Positions 36,419 through 45,112 of a DNA stretch of 52,471 bases are shown in pieces. Below the pieces are notes generated by a model. That model saw only the letters and a program-made list of their open reading frames with translations. It did no database searches and was not told where the DNA came from. Made by a program: the position numbers and the translations under genes. The DNA lies in contig JAOATE010000039.1 in assembly GCA_030158305.1 (NCBI GenBank), forward strand, positions 1 to 52,471, given 5' to 3'. The DNA comes from Burkholderiaceae bacterium (GTDB taxonomy: Bacteria; Pseudomonadota; Gammaproteobacteria; Burkholderiales; Burkholderiaceae_B). Numbering within the stretch: the first letter of the stretch is position 1; every line of letters starts with the position of its first letter.

Positions 36419-37245
36419 ACTTCGAACCTCAATTCTGCTTGATGGGCAAGCGTGCCCTCTTGCTCGGCCCACAGTTTGGCTTCACCCGCCACGTCCATCA
36501 TGCCGGCGACCGCGAAAGGTGTCGGTGCGATGAGTGGACGCAGACCGCGATAAGCAAGATGACGGACTTGCGCGGTGGGATTGGCGCGGACGAACGCGCG
36601 ACACATGAGCGTTGCGATTAAAGGACCATGGATCACAAGCCCTGGATACCCTTCGGTTTGCGTCACGTATGGGTGATCGTAGTGAATGCGGTGGCTATTG
36701 AAGGTCACGGCCGAGTATCTGAACAGCAGTACCGGACTCGGATCCACTGACTCACTCCATTGTGCGACAGGTGCAGGCTCCGTGCCCTGAAGTTTTGGCG
36801 GACTTGGCTCGCGATAGACAATATCTTGTTCCTCGCTAATCACGAGTTTGCCCTCTTGGACGATGTCATGCTTGACCGTCACAAATAGCAAAGAACCGGT
36901 GCGACCTTGCTTTTCTTTGATGGCTAAAACAGTCGAGGTTTTGTGAGCCTCGATCCCCACGCGCAAGCCCTCATTGAAAGAGACCCGACCGCCTGCCCAC
37001 ATACGATTGCGATTGTCCGCAGGAGGCAAGAAACTACCGCGAGCGGGATGACCATCAAGGCCGGTTTGCGCAATTGGCACGGTTTCAAGGAAAAAAGCCC
37101 AATGCCAGAGGTGCGGCACCACTTGACCCACTTGCGGGGTCGTTTCGCCTAAGGTTGCCGCAATGCAGGCAGCGTGGCCTGGGTCCATGCGGTCCACAAC
37201 GGTTTGCGACTTACCTAACCACGCATTTAAATCTGTCGTCGACAT
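36415..37245 (-). CDS. HTD2/MaoC-type acyl-CoA hydratase (mesaconyl- or itaconyl-CoA hydratase-like)
   Basis: Double hot-dog hydratase, 276 residues. The N-terminal half has GQVVPHLWHWAFFLETVP; the C-terminal half has the active-site stretch FNSHRIHYDHPYVTQTEGYPGLVIHGPL-like with His185, His188 and Asp190. This pattern is typical of FAS1-like/HTD2 dehydratases that include mesaconyl-C4-CoA hydratase and itaconyl-CoA hydratase. It precedes a CaiB transferase by a 4-base overlap, the same gene pair as in itaconate and mesaconate catabolism, but no HpcH/CitE-type lyase is present here. Confidence 0.85.
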   Translation of the reverse strand: MSTTDLNAWLGKSQTVVDRMDPGHAACIAATLGETTPQVGQVVPHLWHWAFFLETVPIAQTGLDGHPARGSFLPPADNRNRMWAGGRVSFNEGLRVGIEAHKTSTVLAIKEKQGRTGSLLFVTVKHDIVQEGKLVISEEQDIVYREPSPPKLQGTEPAPVAQWSESVDPSPVLLFRYSAVTFNSHRIHYDHPYVTQTEGYPGLVIHGPLIATLMCRAFVRANPTAQVRHLAYRGLRPLIAPTPFAVAGMMDVAGEAKLWAEQEGTLAHQAELRFEV

Positions 37246-37262
37246 CTAATCGCTTCCTTTCT

Positions 37263-38378
37263 TTAAGTCTCAAGATCTTGCATGCGTTGCAAGTGATAGT
37301 TGGTATCGCCAAGTAACAAATCAAGATAGGTCAAGCGTTTAAAGTAATCGCCCACCTCCAGCTCGTCTGTCACGCCCATACCACCGTGAGACTGCACCGA
37401 GGCCTCACCTACAAAACGCGCAGCAGCAGCCACTTCAACTTTAGCCATGGACACAGTCCGACTCCGCTTCTTCGCATCTGACTCGCTGAGCGCGATCGCC
37501 GCGACATAGGTCATCGACAAGCCCATTTCTGACTGGATCAGCATTTCGGCCAAGCGATGTTGCAAGACCTGGAAATTTGCCAAAGGCTGTCCGAATTGCT
37601 TGCGTGTTTTTAGATATTGAATGGTGCTGTCAGTGAGATACGCCATCGCACCGCAGGCTTGAGCGCACAACGCGACGATCCCGAAGTCCAGAGCCATCGT
37701 GAGCGAAGCTTGCGCAAGTGCACCTTTCGCCACCAGATTTTCAGCGGGCACGACGACGCGTTCGAAGGTGACTGTCGCAGCACGTGAACCATCAAAAGTG
37801 GGATAGTCAGCGATCGACACGCCAGCCGAACCGGTGGGAACAAGCAGCACAGCTGTTTCACCCTCAAGCACGACGGAGACCAGTAAAGCATCTGAGCCGG
37901 CCGCATGCCAAACCAGAATTTTTTTACCGTCCAGCTGATAGCCACCCTGATGCGCAGAAGCGCGCGTGCTCAGAGGACGCTGAGCATCACGCTCGCCCTC
38001 TTCTTGCCAAGCCACGGCAAGAATGGCCTCACCTTCAGCATGCGCGGTCAGCCATTGCTGTTTGAGCGCCTGATTATCGCTCTGCGCAAGCAAGGTGACA
38101 CCCATCACTGCGCTGGAAATCACGGGCTCGCTGACCAAGCCGCGACCAAGCTCTTGGTGCACTGCCAACATCGTGGCGGGGGTCTCGCCAAAGCCACCAA
38201 ACTCCTCAGCCACTAACAAACCACCTACGCCTAGTTCGACCAAACTGTTCCAAGCGGACACATCAAGCTTGCCGCTGACTTGACGCGCACGGCGCTTGGG
38301 TCGAGTCCAGTTGTCTGCAATTAAACGGTGCAGACTGTCTGTCAACATCCGTTGCTCTTCTGAGTATGAAAAATCCAT
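37263..38378 (-). CDS. Acyl-CoA dehydrogenase, small (PimD-like) subunit
   Basis: FAD-dependent acyl-CoA dehydrogenase family member, 371 residues. MDFSYSEEQRMLTDSLHRLI at the start, a degraded middle-domain, and QSHGGMGVTDELEVGDYFKRL at the end match the small subunit of pimeloyl-CoA-type dehydrogenases. Neither the Tyr-Glu-Gly position nor the helix G position has the catalytic glutamate, so it likely works only as a heteromer with the large subunit encoded 8 bases upstream. Confidence 0.87.
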   Translation of the reverse strand: MDFSYSEEQRMLTDSLHRLIADNWTRPKRRARQVSGKLDVSAWNSLVELGVGGLLVAEEFGGFGETPATMLAVHQELGRGLVSEPVISSAVMGVTLLAQSDNQALKQQWLTAHAEGEAILAVAWQEEGERDAQRPLSTRASAHQGGYQLDGKKILVWHAAGSDALLVSVVLEGETAVLLVPTGSAGVSIADYPTFDGSRAATVTFERVVVPAENLVAKGALAQASLTMALDFGIVALCAQACGAMAYLTDSTIQYLKTRKQFGQPLANFQVLQHRLAEMLIQSEMGLSMTYVAAIALSESDAKKRSRTVSMAKVEVAAAARFVGEASVQSHGGMGVTDELEVGDYFKRLTYLDLLLGDTNYHLQRMQDLET

Positions 38379-38386
38379 GATGTATC

Positions 38387-39577
38387 CTAGACCCCGATAA
38401 TTTGCTTGGCGATGATGCCTTTCTGAACCTCGTTGGTTCCACCGTAAATGGCAGTCTTGCGCATGTCGAAATACGCCGCTGCTGCTGCAGCCGAATATTC
38501 AGGGCCTGGACCGTGAAACTCTGACTCTGCCAACATCCACTCCGGGTCGTAGGGCAACGCGTCTGAACCCGCTACCTGCATCTGCAGTTTTGCGAGTTCC
38601 ATCTGAAGCTCTGAACCACGAATTTTTAAAATAGATGCTTTTGGTCCAGGATCGCTTGACTCATCGGCCGCCACGCGCAAGACCATCATTTCAAGCGCCA
38701 ACACTTGCGCTTCGACACGATTGATACTGTCGCGTACGCGGGAGTTCAGACTCAATGACTCACCACTGGCCATCGTACGTTCAGCGAGTGACTTCAGAAT
38801 CGCCAGCTCGCGATGGCAGTGACCAATTCCGGCAATTCCGCTGCGCTCGTGGCCTAACAAATACTTGGCATAGGTCCAGCCGTTGTTTTCTTCCCCGACG
38901 AGATTTTCAAGAGGTGCTTCGACATTTTCAAGCCAGACCTCGTTGACCTCAGCACCACCATCCAGCGTTTTGATCGGTCTAACCTGAACACCGGGCTGAC
39001 GCATGTCGATCAAGATCATTGAAATGCCGCGTTGTGCCTTGGCGGTCGGGTCCGTACGCGCCAGACAAAACATCCAGTCAGCATAATGCGCCAAGGTCGT
39101 CCAGGTTTTCTGTCCGTTAATGACGTAACGGTCACCCACGCGCTCAGCACGGGTTTTGAGTGAGGCCAAATCAGAGCCAGAACCAGGCTCCGAATAACCC
39201 TGACACCACCAGTCATCCACATTGATGATGCGCGAAAGAAAACGCTCCTTTTGCGAGGCATTACCGTATTTCATCAATACAGGGCCTATCATGCTCAAGC
39301 CAAAAGGCAACAAGCGAGGCGCACCAGCCTTGAAAGATTCAATTTCAAAAATCATGCGCTGCACGGCATTCCAGCCAGTACCGCCATATTCTTTTGGCCA
39401 ACTCGGCGCTCCCCAGCCATGCTCGGCAAGGATGCGATGCCAGCGCAAATAGTCATCGCGCTTGATACGTTGGTGCGCAAAAGACTTTGCACGTAAATCG
39501 GCCGGCAGTTTAGCCACTACAAATGCACGCACCTCTTCACGAAAGGCGCGTTCTTCGGGGGTCCAAGTCAGATCCAT
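38387..39577 (-). CDS. Acyl-CoA dehydrogenase, large (PimC-like) subunit
   Basis: FAD-dependent alpha,beta-dehydrogenase of a CoA thioester, 396 residues. WCQGYSEPGSGSDLASLKTRA forms the middle FAD-binding part and AIYGGTNEVQKGIIAKQIIG the C-terminus. Glycine stands at the MCAD-type glutamate site (YGGT), while Glu244 in LLGHERSGIA fits the helix G catalytic glutamate of isovaleryl-CoA dehydrogenase-type enzymes. First gene of the minus-strand arm; AGGAG lies 9 bases before the ATG. Pairs with the adjacent small subunit. Confidence 0.9.
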   Translation of the reverse strand: MDLTWTPEERAFREEVRAFVVAKLPADLRAKSFAHQRIKRDDYLRWHRILAEHGWGAPSWPKEYGGTGWNAVQRMIFEIESFKAGAPRLLPFGLSMIGPVLMKYGNASQKERFLSRIINVDDWWCQGYSEPGSGSDLASLKTRAERVGDRYVINGQKTWTTLAHYADWMFCLARTDPTAKAQRGISMILIDMRQPGVQVRPIKTLDGGAEVNEVWLENVEAPLENLVGEENNGWTYAKYLLGHERSGIAGIGHCHRELAILKSLAERTMASGESLSLNSRVRDSINRVEAQVLALEMMVLRVAADESSDPGPKASILKIRGSELQMELAKLQMQVAGSDALPYDPEWMLAESEFHGPGPEYSAAAAAAYFDMRKTAIYGGTNEVQKGIIAKQIIGV

Positions 39578-39736
39578 GAGCGTTCTCCTATGTACAGTAT
39601 CTTAACGCTCCCCCGCAGCGAATCCATCTGTCATTTTGGAAGTCCGCATTCCGCAAGTGAAAATCCCCGCGAAGCAATCCTGATTCAAAAACCCCTACAA
39701 TCAAAAAAAACATTTCCACGAGACAGCACCACACTG

Positions 39737-39811
39737 ATGAAAACCCTAATACTCGACGCTTTTGCGTCTTTTTTAACGATCAGTCTTACCTGGAGTCAGC
39801 ATGCTCGATAA
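39737..39811 (+). CDS. Possible 24-codon leader peptide before the CoA-transferase operon
   Basis: A short frame, MKTLILDAFASF then LTISLTWSQHAR, that runs through a terminator-like hairpin and overlaps the next gene's start by 11 bases. It is rich in Leu and Ile and uses the rare-looking codons CTA and ATA next to each other. A -10-like TACAAT (39696-39701) would give a transcript start about 30 bases before it; no good -35 is seen. No strong ribosome-binding site precedes it, so translation is unproven. The rest of the 39578-39800 divergent gap shows no other gene. Confidence 0.3.
   Translation: MKTLILDAFASFLTISLTWSQHAR
39755..39774 (+). terminator. Terminator-like hairpin (candidate attenuator)
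   Basis: GACGC (39755-39759), loop TTTT, GCGTC (39764-39768), then six T's. It faces the plus strand 26 bases before the CoA-transferase start, and no plus-strand gene upstream (the last ends at 35212) needs terminating here. Stem of five pairs is short but GC-rich. Confidence 0.6.
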
Positions 39812-40472
39812 AGTCAAAGCATCCCTGCAAGAAGCCATCGAACCGATCAGAGATGGTGCCGCCATCATGGTCAGCGGTTTTGGTGATGCAGGCATCCCTT
39901 TTGAGCTGATGAGCGCCGTACTCGACAAAGGCTTACGCGAACTCACCATTATCAGCAACAACGCTGGCACGCACGAAACAGGCATCGCCGGACTCATCAA
40001 AGCAGGCCGAGTACGCAAAATCGTTTGTTCTCATCCGCGTCCGGCCAACTCGGATGTGTTTGCAAATGCTTATCGCGCAGGACAAGTCGAGCTCGAATGC
40101 ATGCCACAGGGCACGCTCGCCGAGCGCTTACGTGCGGCGGGAGCGGGACTAGGTCCCTTTTTCACCCCGACGGGTTACGGCACCTTGATTGCCGAAGGTA
40201 AAGAGCAACGCGTCATTGACGGTAAAGGCTATATCCTTGAGCAACCCCTATCGGCGGACTTTGCACTCATTCGCGCGCACCTGGGTGATCGCTGGGGAAA
40301 TCTGAACTACCGATGGGCTGCGCGCAATTTTGGGCCCGTCATGTGTATGGCCGCCAAGCACACCATCGCGCAAGTCAATCGCATCGTGCCACTTGGCGAA
40401 CTCGCCCCCGAGCATGTCATGACACCCGGGATTTTTGTTCAATCTGTTGTAGCAATCGGAGGCGAGCGATGA
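39801..40472 (+). CDS. Class I (3-oxoacid-type) CoA-transferase subunit A
   Basis: Alpha subunit of a succinyl-CoA-type CoA-transferase, 223 residues. The CoA-binding glycine motif GFGDAGIP is at residues 26-33; NNAGTHETGIAGLI and MPQGTLAERLRAAGAGLGPFFTPTGYGT are family features (PcaI, ScoA, AtoD). First gene of the plus-strand arm, with TGGAG 5 bases before the ATG. Overlaps subunit B (ATGA). Relatives activate 3-oxoadipate, acetoacetate or other acids; substrate not decided. Confidence 0.92.
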   Translation: MLDKVKASLQEAIEPIRDGAAIMVSGFGDAGIPFELMSAVLDKGLRELTIISNNAGTHETGIAGLIKAGRVRKIVCSHPRPANSDVFANAYRAGQVELECMPQGTLAERLRAAGAGLGPFFTPTGYGTLIAEGKEQRVIDGKGYILEQPLSADFALIRAHLGDRWGNLNYRWAARNFGPVMCMAAKHTIAQVNRIVPLGELAPEHVMTPGIFVQSVVAIGGER

Positions 40473-41182
40473 GCACAGCCGCAGCCAGCACATTCAAGCC
40501 GCTTTCACGCGCAGAAATTTCCTATCTCGTCGCCCATGACTTTCCTGATGGCTCGGTGGTGAACCTTGGAATCGGCATGCCTACCCAAGTCGCCGACTTT
40601 TTACCCAAAGATCGCGAAATTTTGCTGCATAGCGAAAATGGCATTTTGGGCATGGGACGCGCTGCGATTGGAGATGAAATTGATCTCGATCTCATAAACG
40701 CCAGTCGCACGCCCGTGACGCTTCTCGACGGTGCGTCGATTACCGAGCACACCGTTTCATTTGCCATGATGCGCGGCGGCCATCTGGACTACTCCGTGCT
40801 GGGTGGCTTTCAAGTCGCAGCGAACGGCGATCTTGCCAACTGGATCACCTCCGGCCCGGATGCAATCGCGGCAATTGGTGGCGCCATGGATCTGGCAATC
40901 GGCGCACGAAATGTGATCGTGATGATGGAACATGTGGCGAAAGATCAAAGCTCAAAACTGATGCAGCAATGCACCTATCCGTTGACGGGTGCAGGGGTGG
41001 TGGACCAGGTCTACACGGATCTCGCCATCATCGACGTCACTCCAGAGGGGTTTGAGGTCCGTGCCATCATCGAGGGTCTTTCCATGGAAGCCTTACAACA
41101 AAAAACGGGCGCACCGCTCAAGCCAAGCGCCAAGCTTTCAGTGATTCGCCGTGATGCACAGGGTCATCCCACCTACGGGTAG
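40469..41182 (+). CDS. Class I (3-oxoacid-type) CoA-transferase subunit B
   Basis: Catalytic beta subunit, 237 residues. The nucleophilic Glu56 sits in SENGILGMG, preceded by VNLGIGMPTQVADF. GGHLDYSVLGGFQVAANGDLANW and MEHVAKD are also conserved in PcaJ/ScoB. The ATG overlaps subunit A's stop. The two subunits form the active heteromer. A gap of 109 bases follows before the first Bug gene, and no terminator or other feature was seen in it. Confidence 0.93.
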   Translation: MSTAAASTFKPLSRAEISYLVAHDFPDGSVVNLGIGMPTQVADFLPKDREILLHSENGILGMGRAAIGDEIDLDLINASRTPVTLLDGASITEHTVSFAMMRGGHLDYSVLGGFQVAANGDLANWITSGPDAIAAIGGAMDLAIGARNVIVMMEHVAKDQSSKLMQQCTYPLTGAGVVDQVYTDLAIIDVTPEGFEVRAIIEGLSMEALQQKTGAPLKPSAKLSVIRRDAQGHPTYG

Positions 41183-41291
41183 TTATGAATAGCGGTTAAG
41201 AATGTTTCAGTCACAATACAGGGATCAAGGACGGGCACACGTCCACCCATACAGAGTTTCAATCGGGCTCTGTGAATCGAGGAGATCAAAG

Positions 41292-42266
41292 ATGAACAGT
41301 AAATTCTCAGTAGGCATCAAACTTGCCTTGGGTGCAGCGACACTCGTCGCGCACAGCTTGGCCTGGTCACAAAGCGCATCAAGCCAGCCCCTTACCCTCA
41401 TTATTCCCTACCCACCCGGTGGCAGTGCGGACATGCTGGCACGCCCCATGCTGCCTGAGCTTCAAAAGAAACTCGGCCGCACAATCGTGCTGGATTACAA
41501 AGCGGGAGCCGGGGGCACCATTGCGACCCAAGCACTTGCTCGAGCCAAACCCGACGGCAACACGCTCCTGATGGTACTGACCGCCCATGCGATTAACGAT
41601 GCGCTGTATCCCTCACTCCCCTACAATACGCGCAAGGATTTTGCACCGGTTTCGCTCGTCGCCACGCTGCCACTTTTAGTCGCAGCTCCTCTTGCAACAC
41701 CCGCCAATACGATTCCTGAGCTCATCGATTTGGCCAAGAAAAATCCAGACAAACTGTCCTATGCCTCTGCAGGCAACGGCAACACCAGCCACCTCGCTGT
41801 TGAATTATTTAAGTCGCAAACGGGCACCAAGATGACACACATCCCCTACAAGGGAAGCGGCCCGGCCGTCATTGCGATGCTTGGCAATGAAGTCAATTTT
41901 ATGTTTGACAGTATTTCGACCTCTTATCAGCAGGTCAAAACTGGCAAACTGAAAGCCATCGCCGTGACTGGCGCAAAACGCGCCTCCATCTTGCCTGATG
42001 TTCCGACCGTCGCAGAAACGCTCCCGGGCTTTGAAGTCAACGTCTGGTACGGCATCCTCGCGCCTGCAGGTACCCCTGCCGCGACTGTGAATACTCTGAG
42101 CAAAGCTTTTGCAGAAGTCGCTGCCGATCCAAAGATCAAGGCACAACTGAATTCCAATGGCTATGAAATGGTGGGCTCCACGCCAGCGGCATTTGGGCAG
42201 CTGATCGAAACAGAACTCACCAAGTGGAATAAAGCCGTCAAAGAATCTGGCGCAAAAATCAATTGA
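41292..42266 (+). CDS. Bug-family tripartite tricarboxylate transporter substrate-binding protein
   Basis: Periplasmic solute receptor of the TctC/Bug family, 324 residues. A signal peptide runs to SLAWSQ. PLTLIIPYPPGGSADMLARPM is the diagnostic first strand with the ligand loop, and AGAGGTIATQALARAKPDGNTLLM, HIPYKGSGPAVIAML and FDSISTSYQQVKTGKLKAIAVT follow. GAGGAG lies about 8 bases before the ATG at 41292. No TctA/TctB membrane partners are in the window, as is common in Burkholderiales. Ligand likely an organic acid. Confidence 0.92.
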   Translation: MNSKFSVGIKLALGAATLVAHSLAWSQSASSQPLTLIIPYPPGGSADMLARPMLPELQKKLGRTIVLDYKAGAGGTIATQALARAKPDGNTLLMVLTAHAINDALYPSLPYNTRKDFAPVSLVATLPLLVAAPLATPANTIPELIDLAKKNPDKLSYASAGNGNTSHLAVELFKSQTGTKMTHIPYKGSGPAVIAMLGNEVNFMFDSISTSYQQVKTGKLKAIAVTGAKRASILPDVPTVAETLPGFEVNVWYGILAPAGTPAATVNTLSKAFAEVAADPKIKAQLNSNGYEMVGSTPAAFGQLIETELTKWNKAVKESGAKIN

Positions 42267-42284
42267 TCATATTAAGGACAACAA

Positions 42285-43289
42285 ATGAACACTAAACTAT
42301 TCAAAACATCAATCGCTCAAGCCTTGCAACTCGTCTGTGGCCTAGCATTTACCTTTGGCATCGCCACCTCAGCGCACGCCCAGGCCAACTGGCCAGACCG
42401 CCCAATCAAACTCATCGTCGGATACGCACCTGGCGGTCCTGTCGATACGACTGGCCGTGTATTTGCACGCTTTTTAGGCGACGAACTCAAGCAAACCGTT
42501 GTCGTTGAAAACAAAGCGGGCGCGAGCGGAATGATTGGTGCGGACTCAACAGCCAAAGCAACACCAGACGGATACACGCTCAACTTTGTCGCCAGCCCAA
42601 GCATGACAATTTCACCGATTGTCCAACGCAGCAAACTATTCAACCCACGCACTGATTTCACCTTAATCAGTCCGATTGTGAACTATGCAAACGTGCTGTT
42701 AATTGGCCCACAGATTCCCGCAAAATCAGTCACTGAACTGGTTGACTATGCCCGTAAAAATCCTGAAAAAGTCAGCTTTGGTTCCGCTGGCTTTGGTGGA
42801 TCTAATCACTTATCAGCCGAGTTGCTCAAGCAATCCACCAAGACACAAATGCTGCATGTTCCTTACAAAGGCAACGCACCTGCCATGGTGGACGTGTTAG
42901 GTGGTAAGGTCACATTTATGTTTGACATCACCAGCACTGGCAAAGCATTTATCGAAAGCGGTAAAGCACGTGGTCTGGCCGTGACTTCCAAACAGCGTAA
43001 CCCAAGCATGCCAAACATCCCCACGATGATCGAAGCGGGTATCGCCGACTATGAAGTGCTGGGTTGGTTTGCTGTCATTGGTCCTAAAAACATTCCTCAA
43101 CCAATCGTCGCGAAACTGACCGCTGCAGTAGAAGCCGTCAAGCGCAATCCTGAGTTCATCAAAGCAGTAGAAGCTGGCGGTTATTCACTGGACAAGGGTG
43201 ATGCCAAGGCATTGAGCGCCACCATCGACAGAGAATACAAAATGTGGGAAGCCGTGATTACAAAAGGAAATATTTACCCGAATCAATAA
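42285..43289 (+). CDS. Bug-family tripartite tricarboxylate transporter substrate-binding protein
   Basis: Second Bug receptor, 334 residues, 18 bases after the first. Signal peptide ends near SAHAQA. WPDRPIKLIVGYAPGGPVDTTGR is the ligand loop; KAGASGMIGADSTAKATPDGYTL, HVPYKGNAPAMVDVLGGKVTFMFD follow. The two Bug proteins differ clearly in sequence, so they are not a recent duplication and may bind different acids. An AGGA ribosome-binding sequence precedes it. Confidence 0.92.
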   Translation: MNTKLFKTSIAQALQLVCGLAFTFGIATSAHAQANWPDRPIKLIVGYAPGGPVDTTGRVFARFLGDELKQTVVVENKAGASGMIGADSTAKATPDGYTLNFVASPSMTISPIVQRSKLFNPRTDFTLISPIVNYANVLLIGPQIPAKSVTELVDYARKNPEKVSFGSAGFGGSNHLSAELLKQSTKTQMLHVPYKGNAPAMVDVLGGKVTFMFDITSTGKAFIESGKARGLAVTSKQRNPSMPNIPTMIEAGIADYEVLGWFAVIGPKNIPQPIVAKLTAAVEAVKRNPEFIKAVEAGGYSLDKGDAKALSATIDREYKMWEAVITKGNIYPNQ

Positions 43290-43340
43290 TCGATTCGGAT
43301 GATTTAAATTCGTATTTACATTGTTTGAATGGAGTTCTAG

Positions 43341-44255
43341 ATGAGTGGAATGTTAGAAGGTAAAGTTGTTGTCGTCACGGGTGCGGGCGGCGGAATCGGA
43401 CGTGGCATTGCGTTGGCCATGGCAGCCGCTGGCGCAAAAGTGGTCGTCAATGACATTGGCGCGAGCCTCGCAGGTGAAGGCTCCGGCGCCGGCCCAGCCC
43501 AACAAGTTGCAGACGAGATCATCAAAGCAGGCGGTCAAGCTGTTCCGAATACGGATAGCGTTGCCAGCCGTGTCAGCGCACACAACATTATTGAAACAGC
43601 CGTCCAAAGTTTTGGACGCATTGATATTGTGGTGAACAACGCTGGCAATTTGCGTGATCGCGTTTTTCACAAAATGAGTGAAGAAGAATGGACGCAAGTC
43701 ATTGACGTTCACCTTAACGGCACATTCTTCGTCAGCCGCGCGGCAGCCAACTACTATCGTGAACAAGAGTCAGGCGCTTTCGTGCACATGACCTCGACTT
43801 CAGGCTTGATCGGCAATTTAGGCCAAGCTAACTACTCTGCAGCCAAGCTCGGCATTGCCGCACTGTCCAAGTCTATCGCTTTGGACATGCAACGCTACAA
43901 CGTTCGCTCCAATTGTATTGCCCCTTTCGCTTGGAGCCGGATGACAAGTTCAATCCCGGCTAACACCGACGAAGAAAAAGCACGTGTCACCAAGCTTCAG
44001 AAAATGGAAGCCAACAAAATTGCTCCGATGGCTGTCTACCTAGGCAGCGACCAGGCAAAAGAAGTGACCGGTCAGATCTTTGGCGTACGTGCGAATGAAA
44101 TCATGTTGTTTAGTCAGCCGCGCCCGATTCGCTCTGTGCACATGAGTACAGGCTGGACACCCGAAGCGATCGCAGAAATCGCTGCACCCGCCATGCGTCA
44201 TCACTTTATGGCACTTGAGCGTTCACCTGACGCAATCGACTGGGATCCAATCTAA
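43341..44255 (+). CDS. SDR-family 3-hydroxyacyl-CoA dehydrogenase-like protein (MFE-2-like)
   Basis: NAD-dependent dehydrogenase, 304 residues, longer than a plain SDR at the C-terminus as in the dehydrogenase domain of peroxisomal multifunctional enzyme 2. TGAGGGIG at 13-20 with VVVNDIGAS as in MFE-2, NNAGNLRDRVFHKM, STSGLIGNLGQANYSAAKLG with Tyr165 and Lys169, and VRSNCIAPFAWSRMT. Expected to oxidise a (3R)-hydroxyacyl-CoA. It sits 2 bases before a hydratase of the same MFE-2 type, which supports consecutive steps. Confidence 0.88.
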   Translation: MSGMLEGKVVVVTGAGGGIGRGIALAMAAAGAKVVVNDIGASLAGEGSGAGPAQQVADEIIKAGGQAVPNTDSVASRVSAHNIIETAVQSFGRIDIVVNNAGNLRDRVFHKMSEEEWTQVIDVHLNGTFFVSRAAANYYREQESGAFVHMTSTSGLIGNLGQANYSAAKLGIAALSKSIALDMQRYNVRSNCIAPFAWSRMTSSIPANTDEEKARVTKLQKMEANKIAPMAVYLGSDQAKEVTGQIFGVRANEIMLFSQPRPIRSVHMSTGWTPEAIAEIAAPAMRHHFMALERSPDAIDWDPI

Positions 44256-44257
44256 TC

Positions 44258-45112
44258 ATGGACTATCAACTGATTAAAAATTGGGTCTTTCCTGAAGTCG
44301 ACCGTACCTATACTGAAAACGACAGTATTTTGTATGCGCTCGGTATTGGTTTCGGTCAGGAACCGACCAATCCAAATCATTTGAAATACGTCTATGAGCA
44401 GGATATGCAGGCTTTTCCCACCATGGCCGTGGTGCTCGGTTATCCCGGCTTTTGGATGAAAGATCCAAAAGCCGGCATCAACTGGGTCAAACTGGTGCAT
44501 GGTGAGCAACGTCTGACGATTCACAGACCCTTACCTGCCTCGGGCCGCGTGATTGGTCGCACACGCATTACGCATGTGATCGACAAAGGCGCGGATAAGG
44601 GTGCACTCGTTTTATCTGAGCGTACTTTGCATGACGGTGCTGGCAATCATCTCGTCACAATCGGTCAAACAACCTTTTGTCGCGGCGATGGTGGACTAAG
44701 TCATTCTGACGAGAGTCCTCCAGCGCTCGAAGCGACGCCTGATCGCGCACCCGATATGACCTGTTCTTTGCCCACCCTCCCCCAAGCGGCATTGATTTAC
44801 CGTTTGTGTGCAGATAACAACCCCCTGCATGCCGATCCCGCTGTGGCCGAACGAGCAGGCTACCCACGCCCGATTCTCCACGGCTTATGCACGTACGGTG
44901 TCGCCGCACGTGCGATTGTGCAAGCCGCCTGCGATCACGATGCCACCCGTCTGACAGCGTTACACACCCGCTTCTCCTCGCCTGTTTTCCCTGGTGAAAC
45001 ACTGGTGTGTGAGATTTGGCGCGACGGTCCGGATGGAGTACGCTTTAGGGCGAAAGTCGCAGAACGCGACATCGTCGTTTTAAGCCATGGCTACGCAGGA
45101 ATCAAAGCATGA
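44258..45112 (+). CDS. MaoC-family enoyl-CoA hydratase 2 (MFE-2-like)
   Basis: Double hot-dog (R)-specific hydratase, 284 residues. The C-terminal half has the hydratase 2 motif as ADNNPLHADPAVAERAGY, with Asp186 and His191 as the expected catalytic pair, then PRPILHGLCTYGVAARAI. The N-terminal half has FPTMAVVLGYPGFWM and HGEQRLTIHRPLPASGRV, typical of the MFE-2 hydratase domain. Together with the preceding dehydrogenase it would hydrate a trans-2-enoyl-CoA and oxidise it. Its stop overlaps the next start (ATGA). Confidence 0.9.
   Translation: MDYQLIKNWVFPEVDRTYTENDSILYALGIGFGQEPTNPNHLKYVYEQDMQAFPTMAVVLGYPGFWMKDPKAGINWVKLVHGEQRLTIHRPLPASGRVIGRTRITHVIDKGADKGALVLSERTLHDGAGNHLVTIGQTTFCRGDGGLSHSDESPPALEATPDRAPDMTCSLPTLPQAALIYRLCADNNPLHADPAVAERAGYPRPILHGLCTYGVAARAIVQAACDHDATRLTALHTRFSSPVFPGETLVCEIWRDGPDGVRFRAKVAERDIVVLSHGYAGIKA

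Noticed and set aside
39590-39736. A longer 73-codon frame covering most of the divergent gap
   Set aside because: No ribosome-binding site, no recognisable protein features and it would cover the likely promoter; only the last 24 codons are kept as a possible leader.
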